NCBI RefSeq assembly: GCF_018294505.1
Contig: NC_057807.1
Location: 272,037,369 to 272,101,368, forward strand
DNA from: Triticum aestivum
Lineage: Eukaryota > Streptophyta > Magnoliopsida > Poales > Poaceae
DNA length: 64,000 nt
Direction: 5' to 3'
This document shows positions 10,870-21,290 of the stretch, piece after piece. The translations under genes were made by a program, and so were the position numbers. Position 1 is the stretch's first letter. Every line of letters begins with the position of its first letter. A model generated the notes under the pieces. That model was not told the DNA's origin. It worked only from the letters and a program-made list of their open reading frames with translations, and searched no databases.

Positions 10870-12065
10870 TTAGGCAATGGGATCTCTTTGGAAGACATTG
10901 ACCAAAGTAGATTGTGCCAAGTAGATGGTATATTTGTATTTGCATTTTGAACAAAAAGTGATGGTATGTCTTCCTATCATATTAATTACTGCACTGGGTT
11001 CAATTTGTGATGTTTGCAAGTCAAAATAATTTTCATATGGGCAGAAAAATGACAAAATATAATGCAATCTAGAGTTTTCACTGATCATACCAAAGATAAG
11101 CTGAAAAGGAAGGCAATGAAAAGAACTGGTTGGCTTATTACCTAGAGCTTATATTCACAGGTGCTTATTTTCTTAGGATAACTCGTAATAACTGTCCCTA
11201 AGAAACTTGGCCAATAGAACTGACATACAAATAACATGTCACGATAATTGCAACGGAGGAGTGACCTACCATAGCACACTGTATAGGCTCAGCGCTGCCT
11301 CTCCTTTTTTTGCGATGTTCCATGAAATTGCCACATACATCTTGTACTTTTTCATTGTGTAACCCTATCTGCAAGTTAACACGGCTAATTTCAGACATCT
11401 CTACATGATAATACATTGCATATCCCTTGTGCATATTTAAACCACCAATTAACGATTGTGTGCGTAGCATAAACTAGCCATGACTCTATGTGCTAGACTA
11501 GCATGCACTCTAAGGAAGCCTAATGTAGTGCACTGTAATTCCTACATGCCACCTACAATTTTGTGTAATGTACTACCTCTGTTCCTAAATATATGTCTTT
11601 GTAGAGATTCCAGTATGGACCACATATAGATGTATATAGATGCATCTTCGAGTGTAGATTCACTCATTTTGCTCTGTATGTAGCCTATAGTGGAATCTCT
11701 ATAAAGACTTACATTTAGGAACAGTGGTAGTATCATGTATGACATCTACATATCTAATTTAGCAGCCAGTAGTAGAAATCATTGTCTGCACAAAGGGATT
11801 ACTGGTCGAAAATCCTTGCAAAGCACATTGGCATGCACACAACAATACAAGAGAGAGAGGCGCACTTACAAGATCATAGCAATGCCTCAGTCCAGGATCT
11901 TGGTTGGCCAAGCTGTTAGATCCAGAAAAAACATCGTCCTTGTAGTTTTTGCCAGCTGCATAACATGTAAAAATGACATGTTAGTATATTTGAAGTACAT
12001 CAGGCAGGTGATGCTGGACGGGTTTAAAGGTGACAAGTACCTAGGCCGCGGCGGGTGCTTGGCAT
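10870..12065 (-). CDS. Candidate four-exon gene, 146 residues, function unknown
   Basis: Exons on the minus strand: 12041-12065, 11870-11955, 11270-11368, 10870-11100. All three introns are GT-AG: donors GTACTT, GTAAGT and GTAGGT; acceptors TTATGCAG, AACTTGCAG and CCTTTTCAG. Intron 1 also has a perfect TACTAAC branch-site word at 11980-11986. Intron phases are 1, 0 and 0, and every exon is open in the frame that splicing demands. The predicted protein starts MPSTRRGL, is hydrophilic through exons 2-3 (GKNYKDDVFSGSNSLANQD; EHRKKRRGSAEP) and has a CSKCKYKYT segment near the C-terminus, a CxxC that may be half of a zinc ribbon. An in-frame stop lies about 20 bases upstream of the chosen ATG. No family was recognised. 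It could be a genuine small gene, a relic of a longer one, or a gene fragment carried by a transposon. The stop codon lies 88 bases from the gypsy insertion. Confidence 0.5.
11573..11730. mobile_element. Stowaway-type MITE (Thalos-like), 158 bp
   Basis: Terminal inverted repeats CTACCTCTGTTCCTAAATAT and its imperfect complement ending GGAACAGTGGTAG, flanked by the TA duplication (11571-11572 and 11731-11732). The body resembles the common wheat Stowaway consensus that starts CTCCCTCCGTTCCTAAATA. It lies inside intron 2 of the candidate gene, a typical location for MITEs. Confidence 0.9.
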
Positions 12066-12110
12066 CTTACTAGATGGCGGGAATCAGGTTAGAAACGTCA
12101 AGGGTGATGA

Positions 12111-12560
12111 CGCTGCACTGGCTGTCGAGGTCCAGTAAGGAGATCTAGAACGGTCGAGTAGGGTGTTTGTGGAGCGGCTCCGGTAGGGTGGACTACAGTG
12201 TGGGCGAAGCGGATCTGAGGCCGTGGACGAGGGCGTCGGTGAAGATGCTCCGGTGGTTAGGTTTAGGATGGTGTCGATGATCCGGATTTGCGGCCGTGGA
12301 CGGGGCGTCAGAAGCTGCTCCGGTAGGTTGGACGAGGTTGCGACGAAGCGGATCTGAGGCCATGGACTTGTGAGTTGGCAAAGCGGCCCCGGTAGGGTTG
12401 AGAATGGTATAAACAAAGCTACTCTGATAGGGTTGATGATGGTGTTAGCGAAGCAGCTCTGGTAGGGTTGAGGAAGGTGTCGACAAACAGGATCCGAGGC
12501 CGTTGACGGGGGCGTCGGTGGGGTGGCTCCGAGGGGGTGTGGATGAAGCGTCTCCGGCGG
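12111..12560. repeat. Degenerate tandem repeat, 35-bp unit in 70-bp dimers
   Basis: The word CTCCGGTAGGGT and its variants recur at about 12181, 12251, 12321, 12390, 12425, 12460 and 12529, with spacings near 70, 70, 69, 35, 35 and 69. Between them lie GAAGCGGATCTGAGGCCGTGGAC-like segments. The repeat is GC-rich and keeps long, low-complexity minus-strand frames open (12084-12416 and 12445-12939, rich in Pro, Ser, Thr and Arg), which I do not call as genes. It lies just upstream of the candidate gene start. Confidence 0.7.
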
Positions 12561-12939
12561 GGAGTATGAAGGAGCCGCTGCAGATGCGTTGCGGTTGACG
12601 AGAGTACCGGCGAAGCAGATTCGGCGTCGTGGACAAGGCCGACACTAAATGGGCTGTGGTACTGTGGTGGATGAGCAGTCTACTTGTTTCTAGGGGAGGT
12701 GGGAGGGGTAGATGCGGCCGCAAAAGCAGATCCGACAAGGTGGACACCGCTGGCAGTGAATGGGCGGTGGTACGTTGGTGGATGAGCAGTCTAGGGTTTC
12801 GAGAGGGGTGGGGTAGGAAGGCCGATGAAGTACGTACGGCATGATGTAAGATGCTCTGGTGTTGTGGAGTTAGTCGTTTTTGCGGGAGGGGGAGAGGAAA
12901 TGGGGGTGCCGTGTGGTGGGGGGAACCGGAAGTTACCAA

Positions 12940-13982
12940 AGCAGCCCCTGGCCTATTATGTAGATGAGGGCGATATTGTAACTATTGTTCTCCGTGCACC
13001 AAGGAGAAAGGGGGGATTTTGCATGCTAAAGACTAGGTGGCAGAAATTTTAGAAGGAGGTGGGAGATTTTGTTGCCCGCGGGATCGTTCGTATCCAGTTT
13101 CAACTAATTTTGCACAATGCTAGCAGGAAGGTCATGTGAGACTGTGTACACGGGGCACACGTCAGCAGTTAATAACTGGTGTGAAGTCCACCCCAGAAAA
13201 AAGACAATAACTCGGGATGATGCACCAATAACTTAGACGTTCACACGGGCGCGGGCAATCGTATGGGTGTAGGGGCGCGTTCACAAAAAAAGGGATCAAA
13301 CACTCAACCTATGTATTTCTCGTGTAAATAGATAATTTAGTTCCATTGGTTATTTACTTTAAACATAATGCATTGACGTGTTATTGTAGAGGCACACAAA
13401 AATAAATGGGATATTGTAGTCCTACAAAGAAATGGATAGTCCGCTACTTAAAAGTGTTACCTCGTATGATTACATAGCCTCCATTTCATAAATTGCGCAC
13501 CTGTTGAATTCATATATGAATATTACATATATTACTTCATAATAGAACCTTAAATCATCAAGACTAATGAATTTGAATGCAAGACTAACAATGGTGCATG
13601 TACATGATAGCTACATTGGTTGTTTGAAGAAACATCACTGTAACTTTGGCGTATGCACAATTGAAAATGATTATTTAGAAAGAATTTTTTTTGATATGTG
13701 AGTGTCCAATCTTTATAGCATTGAATCGATATTTTATCTTTGGCCAAGATACAAAGTAGATATTGATTTATGTTCAAGCGATGCACGTCCATGATCGCTA
13801 GATAGTGATACGTGAATGAATTGTGCAATCTCTCTCACACGCATACATATCTCATTTCTCCGTGGGCATCGGAATCACACACGCGCACTTCGTGTATTTC
13901 TCTCCCTCTGTCAAGGTTAGAATTCGTCTTTCTACCTTGTCCTACAAGTCTCTCACACAGAAACACACACGCTCTCTCTATC
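12940..13982. other. Unassigned intergenic sequence
   Basis: About 1 kb without a convincing gene or repeat. The first part is moderately GC-rich and the second is AT-rich. A CT/CA-rich stretch (13825-13980, repeated TCTCTCACAC words) runs up to the CACTA terminus. Confidence 0.4.
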
Positions 13983-14009
13983 CACTACTGCAGGATGCTG
14001 CTAACGCGA

Positions 14010-14480
14010 CACTACGATCAGAGACCCTTCGACGAAACTGTGTGTGATGCAATAATCGCAAATGGTGGTGTAAAAAACCAGTCAAAAAGGTGCAAAACGT
14101 TTGCGAAGGAGGATGCATAAAACACGGTTTAGATTTTAGTTACGTGTGCGATGCATGGCATACAGTTCAATTCAATTAACTGTTTGCGATGAGGAGGAAC
14201 AAAAGAAATGGGCAGCCAGATGAAGGTGTGTGCAATATACAGCATACGTTTCACTCGGATGAACTGTTTGTGATTAGGCAACACAAAAGAAATGGTCAGC
14301 CAGATCAAGGTGTGTGCGATATACGGCATGCGGTTCACTCGAATGAACTGTTTGCGTTGAGACAAGAGAACAGAAACGGTTCAATATAACAAGATGTGTG
14401 TGATACGCGACAAACAGGTCTGTAATCAGAAATATGTGCATAGACCGATAATAACACAGACGATTGCTTCTAATAAGACG
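14010..14480. repeat. CACTA subterminal repeats
   Basis: Repeated motifs TGTGTGCGATAYRCGGC, GTTCACTCGRATGAACTGTTTGYG and AAAAGAAATGGKCAGCCAGAT. Two adjacent near-copies of an approximately 85-base block lie at about 14183-14267 and 14268-14352. Such arrays are where CACTA transposase subunits bind in well-studied families. Confidence 0.65.
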
Positions 14481-14562
14481 TATGTGATATGCTCTGTCTA
14501 CACAACATCTATTGGCCATTGGGGGACAGGCGGTCATCCGGATACGCCATAAGGATGCGAAG

Positions 14563-14690
14563 AGGCATCCTATATCAGCAAGGACTAGTTGTTCCACTAG
14601 TAGCTCATGTAAGAGAACTCTCAAGTTAAGTATGCTCAGGCTGGAGCAGCCATCAGATGGGTGACTGGATGGGAAGTTGTGTTGATGTTA
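14563..14690 (+). pseudogene. 5S rRNA-like sequence inside CACTA-1
   Basis: Aligns with plant 5S rRNA over most of its length. The best part is the internal promoter: AAGTTAAGTATGCTCAGGC matches the A-box/intermediate region AAGTTAAGCGTGCTTGGGC, and GGGTGACTGGATGGGAAGTT matches the C-box region GGGTGACCTCCTGGGAAGTC. AGAACTCTCAAG matches AGAACTCCGAAG. The 5' third is more diverged. It is too mutated to be a working rRNA gene, and no array or T-run terminator is present. The internal promoter might still bind TFIIIA, or the segment may be a relic of a 5S-derived retroelement such as Cassandra or a SINE. Confidence 0.65.
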
Positions 14691-15062
14691 AATTAACTGA
14701 TAGGATGAGTCGTATTTGTCAAATTAAATGACTGATATGACCCATCCCATGAGTTAATTTAACCTCGAGGTCCTTGTTTTTTTATTTTATTTTATTTTTT
14801 AACACATGTTAAAGAAGGTCTACCACATTCCTTTTTGATAATGTGCGATATGTGGCATACAGTTGATCCATGTGACCTGCTTGTGATGGAATAAGCCGTG
14901 TGTGTTGTAGGCAAACGCTTGCTAGTATTCAACCGTTTGCGATTGATGAATTCATCACCGACAGGTTCCCTAGTGTGGTTCGTGTTCATCTGATCATCAT
15001 CTACTTCTTGTGCTAGCTCGATGTTCCTTCTATGCTAAGTTTCCATTATTTGATGATGTTTT

Positions 15063-15953
15063 ATGAACACGCCACCGTTTCCCGCCATTTCCTCACATGT
15101 TTCCCGCCACCCAGTGACATTGCGCATAAACCTAGGCGGCGCACGACGCACAGAGGCGACACGCGCAACCTGTAGCACATCCACCTTTTCCAAGCATGCC
15201 AACCCATCAAAGCGCCGCCTCTGCCATCAACGTCGTCGACAAGGAAAACGAGTAGGCGCCACGGCCTGTCGAGGCCGAGGTGCTCCCCGGCAACGTGATG
15301 GATGACGCCGTGATGCGCTTCATCAACAGGGTTGAGCAGAACTTTGGTGCATGGCGCTTGAGCGCCGCGGATCAAGATAGGCATGTCAGCACCGGCAGGC
15401 TGCAGCTCGCCGAACAACATGATCGATGGCGTGCCACAGAGCAAGCTAGGCGCGTCCGCGCCGATAGGCCGCGGCTCGCCGCACGACGAGACAGTTGGAG
15501 CGCTGCAGAGCGAGAGGCGCGGCGCGTAGCACAACAAGAGCGGATCCATCAGCGCTTGCCTGCTGTCGACACGGCGTCGCAGCTGGGTACACGTCCCATC
15601 AGTACCCCCATTCCTCGCCAGGAGTGGGCAGAGGCCCTAAGTGTCGTACTTGTACCAGAGGCCGGCTGCGTCGTACTTGCACCGGACGCCCACCGCGTTG
15701 TTCGCATGGGTGGCGCCGTTTGCTCCGCCGCCCGTTGGATGCCAACATGCTGATCTGTAGGCTCGACCGCCTCCTTGGCCCAGGTGTCCACCTGTGTGCA
15801 GTAGAAGAACATGGCCGTCACATCCTCGAGCCGGTGATCTCCGATGAAATAGCCAACTTGGAGCTCGAGATCGCGCTCCCGATGTACCGCGAGCATGTCG
15901 AACGCTTGGAGGAACGCCTGCACGAGTTCAATCAGAGCCAAAAGCTACCGTAG
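15063..15953 (+). pseudogene. Broken Arg-rich coiled-coil ORF carried by CACTA-1
   Basis: Reading frame 15280-15753 gives an Arg/Ala/Glu-rich protein with a repeated ~24-residue block (LQLAEQHDRWRATEQARRV and LAARRDSWSAAEREARRV). The likely C-terminus, with EIANLELEIALPMYREH and VERLEERLHEF, lies in another frame ending at 15953, so at least one frameshift falls near 15725-15760. Composition and heptads predict an alpha-helical coiled coil. The GC content is far above its AT-rich flanks. The position inside a CACTA element suggests a second transposon gene or a captured host fragment. I recognise no family. Confidence 0.5.
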
Positions 15954-16203
15954 GCAAGGGCTGCTGGTCATGGTCTCATGGACGCATTTTATTTTGTTGA
16001 GTCATTTCGATGTGGATAGCTATGTATTCATAGCAATAGTAGTATTGCTCTGTTTATTCCTCTGTTTCAATGTGTATACTTTATTTTTCGTTTTAATATG
16101 TTCTGTTTCAATATGTGTATATACGCTTTCCATTTTGTATATGTGGATGATAACGGCTAGATTCAAATTAGTATACAAAAACAGATAGAAAATGGATTTC
16201 ATA

Positions 16204-16204
<1 letters not shown>

Positions 16205-16248
<44 letters not shown>

Positions 16249-16260
16249 GTATATATATAT
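16205..16260. repeat. (TA)n microsatellite
   Basis: Alternating TA with a few interruptions, immediately before the MITE at 16261. Confidence 0.9.
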
Positions 16261-16631
16261 AGGGAAAATCCATCCTACTATCCGGTGGTAGTTACCCCAT
16301 ATGTCTCATATACTCTAATATGATACTATATATACTACTTTATCATTTTAAATATATTCGTACACTATATTTATGATATTTTAAAGCAAGTTACATGAAA
16401 AATTGCATATAAGCCCATAGTTTTTGTTATATTTGTGAAGTACATACATATTTATATGTAAAAAAGGGCATACTCAAAATATGGTATATACTACCTAAAA
16501 ATTAATATATATACTACCTAATCATTGTTATATACTACATACTACACGTACATACTCTCGATTTCGACGAATACTACATACAACATACAAAACGCAAGTG
16601 GTGATAACTACCACGGTTTCTAGAAAACATT

Positions 16632-16635
<4 letters not shown>
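16261..16635. mobile_element. MITE-like element inserted in a (TA)n tract
   Basis: 375 bases with imperfect terminal inverted repeats: the left end AGGGAAAATCC...CCGGTGGTAGTTACC pairs with a right end whose complement reads GGCAAATG...CCGTGGTAGTTATC. Both sides are (TA)n, so a TA duplication cannot be delimited. The interior is AT-rich with no ORF, and many ATATACTACCT words recur. Superfamily not decided. Confidence 0.55.

Positions 16636-16693
<58 letters not shown>
16636..16693. repeat. (TA)n microsatellite
   Basis: Uninterrupted alternating TA, about 58 bases, right flank of the preceding MITE. Confidence 0.9.
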
Positions 16694-16695
<2 letters not shown>

Positions 16696-18928
16696 CATCA
16701 CTATTCTAATCCCAAGATTAAAATAACTATTTGGATCACAGAGCGACTATATAGGGCCGAGGGGATGCTCCCGAGATCCCGAACGGAGAAAAAAACAGCC
16801 CGACCAGCCCATTACCGCAGCCCACGACCTTCTCCTCCCCGTCCAAGCCACCGCGCTGCCCCTCCCCATCGGTGCTATGCCGCCCCTCCCCGCCGGCCTC
16901 GCATGGCCCCTCCCTGCCGGCCTCGCGCCGCCCCTCCCAGCCCGTCCAGCGCGCCGCCTGGATCTTGTTGCTACCGGACGCCCACGCCATCCCTCCCCCC
17001 GACCACCTCCGCCGCCGCCGTCCTTGCCCCAGTAACCTCCACCACCGCCCTCCTCCCCACCTCCGTGCCCACTCTTCGCCCCAGCCACCTCCGCCCTCGC
17101 CTCCAACCACCGCCCCGACCACCTCCACCACTGCCCTCTGCCATCGCCACCACCTGCAAATGGAGAAGGCATCGTCCTGCAGGTAGAGGAGGCCTTCACA
17201 TGCGTCTAGAGGAGGACTCGACCTGTAGTTCTACAGTAGACGCGTCCGGGTGACTCTGCCAGGTAGTTGCACCGGCTTCATACTGTTCGAAAGATGAGCA
17301 GCACGAGTCGGCATCAGCAGGTTTCCGTAGTGCAGTCTAAGTTGAGCCTCCCTTGGCTTCCTCCTTGCTTGCATTGGTGACGCCTCCGATCGAACGACTG
17401 CTTGGCCGCAGAATTGGCACATCAGCGTGTTGATGGCATCTCTTACCAAGTTCTCATGGAAAAAGCAGCTAGCTTGCCTTGAAGCAGCATCCAATACCCC
17501 CGCGTGCTCCTGGAACATGGTCTTATTTGATCGGATGCGATTCTCTAGTCGATGGAACCAAAATTTTGATGTTTATGTATTAAGAAATTTCATCATGTAT
17601 TTGTATTTCTTGGGACAACATCCCTAATGTGCTTGAAGCATGTGCTATGTGTAGTCATGATAATGGTTATGTTGTATAGAAAAAAGGTCTTATTTGGTTA
17701 GAGCAAACCTCTAGTGTATAGATTTTCATTTTTACATTAGGTAGAAAATAAATTTCTATTAAGCATATCAAGATTAATTCACCATGGAAGCAAATTTAGT
17801 GATAAACGGAAGCAGGTTTAATTCCACATTACATTGGAGAAAAATGTCTTTGATGTTGAAGCAAAGTCAGCCGACAATTATGGAAGCAAAATAAGGTAAT
17901 AATGGAAGCAAGATCTGCTTCCTAAGGAAGCAAACAACCTGACGTGAAAATTAGGAAAAGAAACTCACGTGATTCTAGGAAGTGCTTGTTAGGAAACAAA
18001 CAAGGGAAGCACTAGGTTCGGACTACCAACCACTGCTTCCTATCTTCCTACCGATCACATTCCATTTTTTGACGAGAGTTATGCAGCGGGAAAGCAATGT
18101 TTACGGAGCAGGAAACGACTCGAGAGAGAATTGTGAATGGAGGGCGTGCATCATGGAAGATGTTAAGAATCGGCAACAAGTTAGGGACAAGGCCCACCTA
18201 ATCTATGGGTCGCCTAGTTACCAAATCAAATATGCATATCATGCTTCCAATCCGACGGCCTCGGACTGGTCTGATAGATGCAAATCATCAGTAGTCTGAT
18301 GCCTAGCGGTGGCCTACTAGAGGGACTAGCGACGTATGTTTACTAGTTCCCAACATTGACTAAAAGTAAGACACCCATTAATGGTTGTAGTTTTGTTACC
18401 AGATATCTAAACATTCATTACCATGGTTAATTAGGCGGTTGTAGGGCAGTGCATGCCATCCGATAAGCCAAACAATACCATTACCATATATGTCGATGTT
18501 TACTATCATTAGCATGTAGTGTTCTGGGGCGGGGATGGATAGCCTGGCTTGGGTAAATGTGTTACTATATTCTGTAGTGCTTTTACCATATTTCACAAAC
18601 AATTACAAGCGTGTAGACTAAAGAAAGGAGGGGCGGGGTGGTCAATGCAGTCACGTAATAATTATATGGTTGTTACGATGGTTTTCATCCTTTTTACGAT
18701 CAAGTGGTGACAGGTTTCTCAGTTGGTTAATTTGGCAGCGGCGCGTGCGGATGTCTGGTCCGCCTAGCCTGGCTGGAGCGCACGATTAGCGATTCTACGC
18801 TCGGGCTTAGTTTAGCGCTACCGTGTGTGTGTATATATATATATAAATAAATATATAATTTTTTAACTAAAATATAAAAGGGATACCACGCATGGTTGAC
18901 AAACCGAAATCAGAGAAAGACACGTGGG
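16694..18928. other. Unassigned region, GC-rich left part, repeated GGAAGCA words
   Basis: It starts with CACTATTCTAATC and a short hairpin that recurs at 30331 (same order, same flank of (TA)n), suggesting the end of an unnamed transposon. 16765-17253 is very GC-rich and open in several frames on both strands (Pro/Arg/Gly-rich), which is composition rather than coding. Around 17780-18060 the heptamer GGAAGCA or its close variants occurs repeatedly. No transposase or host gene was recognised. Confidence 0.4.
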
Positions 18929-19094
18929 TAGGAGTACATACTCCTAAGAGTACTAACATATTTTCCTATATATATATATATTCTGCTAACACTTTCGAAC
19001 TGCACGCTAGGGCATTGCACTTTCTGTAGCTGCAATACAGAGACTAGTGAACTTCGCGTCGAAAAAAACTGCACGCGGTGTTTTTAGTACATTT

Positions 19095-19700
19095 TTTGCT
19101 CTAATTTTTTAACCATTTGTCGGAACGAGGCGTGTAATATACCGTTCAGAAGCTATGGATTAGGCGCAACTTCACCATGTTGAACACTTTTCAAGATTCC
19201 ACGCAGTTAAAGAGCAGTTTCGAAAATTGTGCGTCTCACGACGAGTGGCAGTGAGTGTTTTTTCGTGTTTTCTTCTAAACCGCTCGTCGGAATGAAGCTA
19301 ATGATACACCATTGGAAAGGTATCATCGAGACACATCTTTCTCATATCTATTATTCTTCCTAATTTGCTACGGTTTATTGTGCTTTTTGAATTTTTTGCA
19401 ATTTTTGGTACTGTTTTAGTTCCAGTTTTTAACCATTTGCTGAAACGAGGTGTATGATACGCTGTTGAAAAGCTACAAACGAGACGCAACTTTCATATGT
19501 TGGAATGTTTTTGGGATTCTTTATGATTTTAAGTTAACTTTGAAAATGGTGCGACTGATGATGAGTGGGAGCGGCCATTTTTCGTGAATTTTTCACAAAC
19601 CGCTAATCGGAATGATACAAATTATACACCGTTGGAAAGATATCGATGAGGCATAGCTTTTTCATGTAGAACACTCTCTGTAATTTCTTACGTTTTAAGA
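19095..19700. repeat. Diverged ~160-bp tandem repeat with a 320-bp higher-order period
   Basis: Four units contain AACC(ATTTG or GCT)...CGGAAYGA...ATACACCGTTGGAAAGxTAT. Anchor positions are about 19111, 19278, 19431 and 19598. Units 1 and 3 share AACCATTTG; units 2 and 4 share AAACCGCT. The spacing from 1 to 3 and from 2 to 4 is 320 bases. Confidence 0.65.
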
Positions 19701-21290
19701 GTAATTTTGATTTTAACAAAATGCGGACACTCTGTTTTTTCGTGACACCAAAATCGTCGTATGTACTGCATCAGACAGAAAACCACACTGCTTTAGGCTG
19801 AAAATCGCACTCCGTCAGACGGTCAAGTGAACGTCATAATTTCTTTTGTCGAGCGTAATTTTTCTCAGACGAGATTTTGTTTAAAAAAAATTATGAACAA
19901 GAGTGGACCGCAGAGAGGAGGCAAGTGAACAACGACATATATTGAAGTGAACCTCATTACTATCTTTGTTGTTGCGCTAAATTTTTAGGACTTTCATTTT
20001 TGGTCACAAGTGAACAACATCACTCTTAAAAGTGAACCACATCTGAGGACCAAATGCACCGCAGGTGTTGATATAGTTGACTGATTGTTTTCGAACACAC
20101 GAAAGAAATTGCACTTCATGCATAGGAGTAATGAAACATATTCTTTTTACACAAACTCATTGCACTTTCAAAAAACTTTCTCCAAAAAATGCAAAACATG
20201 AATAGGGTGAACTGCGTCGCCCAACTTTTCCATGGAAAAATGTACTACACACATTTGCGCGGCAGGAGGCAAAATACACACGCATTTGGCGCGGACTGCA
20301 AGCAGATGCGCTCGGCACTACACGAGGGCATCGAGTAAACTGCACGGTGAGCCATCGAGGTAAATGGGATTGAAGCGAACTAGTACAATTTTTTGTCAAA
20401 ATTAACTGCAATCTATTTTTCAACACTTCTCCAATAGCGATTGCAATCCTCGTGCACCGAACTGCAACCAATGCACTGGAGAACCTCGCTGCAAAATAAA
20501 AAGGAGCGCAAGCAATGCTGCACCAAACTGCATCACTAAAACCGCGTAGGTCGCCATCACCCACCGGCGTGGAAGGTTGGGGCGGCGCTGCGGTGTGGGA
20601 GGTGAGGAGTGGAGCTAGATGCATGGTCGGGGGAGATCTGCTCCATGCGGTGTAAGTCGCTGAAGATCCAACTTCCGTCGTTTCTATCAGTGCAGGAGAT
20701 GAGGGTCCACACCCATCGCTCGTGCAGCGCCTGTACAACGGCATGCCCACACATCGTGAACCACCTATATCTCACCGACCATTGCACGCACACGAGCTCC
20801 GCACTGCACGAGCGCACCGGGCAAAGTGCATGGGGACTGGGGTGTCTTTAGTCGGCGCAGGTCACGGTGAGGCAGTGAAAGTCGTCCGAGAAGCACACAC
20901 GGTGACGGATCTGGCTGAACGGCTGCTGCATCCTACGCGAGAACCACGGTGACAACCGACGCGATGGGCAGAGCTGCACACCGCTGGGGCCATCTCGAGC
21001 CGCTCCGCTGTCGTGCTTTTTCCATGGGTGAAGGAGGTGGTCGTTGGGGGAGCACCAGGAGAGGGTCTGGCCGGCGAGGCGCCGTTTGATGTGGTGGTTG
21101 ACGACACTAGTCAGGGTTGGGGCGTGGGTGGCGAGGAGAACTGCGCAGTTGTCGTGCCTGGTTGCGCGCCAGGGCCGGCAGCTCGATCTGGCCGCCTTGT
21201 TGCGTGAGAGGGCCGGATCCATCGCCTGGTAGCGAGGCAGTGCCAAATCCACGCGAGTTCGTCACCTGGTGGCGCGGCAGGGCCGGATCT
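19701..21290. other. Interior of the interrupted DNA transposon, no gene called
   Basis: Five AAGTGAAC words lie between about 19825 and 20035, followed by many GCACT/CTGCA words and then a GC-rich part (20540-21290) with open frames on both strands. These frames lack recognisable domains. The sequence resumes after the copia element at 29905 with similar GC-rich character. Confidence 0.4.

Larger units (their letters stand above)
13983..16200 (+). mobile_element. CACTA transposon terminal segment (CACTA-1)
   Basis: Begins CACTACTGCAGGATGC, the CACTA-type terminus, and continues into several hundred bases of short subterminal repeats built on GTGTGCGATATACGGC and CGGTTCACTCGAATGAACTG-like words. 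A 5S rRNA-like segment and a broken coiled-coil ORF follow. No opposite terminus was found nearby. Similar subterminal words occur at 43491-43690, after another CACTA element. The right boundary given here is only the start of the (TA)n tract and is not a true end. Confidence 0.65.

Noticed and set aside
12084..12939. Minus-strand frames of 110 and 164 codons
   Set aside because: They follow a degenerate 35-bp repeat and are low-complexity. I kept the repeat and did not call a protein, although an upstream exon of the candidate gene cannot be excluded.
14563..14690. Functional 5S rRNA gene
   Set aside because: The 5' third is too diverged, no tandem array is present and no T-run terminator follows; called a relic instead.
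16747..17253. Overlapping open frames of 100-160 codons on both strands
   Set aside because: Very GC-rich, Pro/Arg/Gly-only composition, open in many frames at once, with no domain or splice support; compositional artefact.
20157..20750. 197-codon minus-strand frame
   Set aside because: Lies in the interior of a probable DNA transposon with open frames on the other strand too; no recognisable domain or splice structure.
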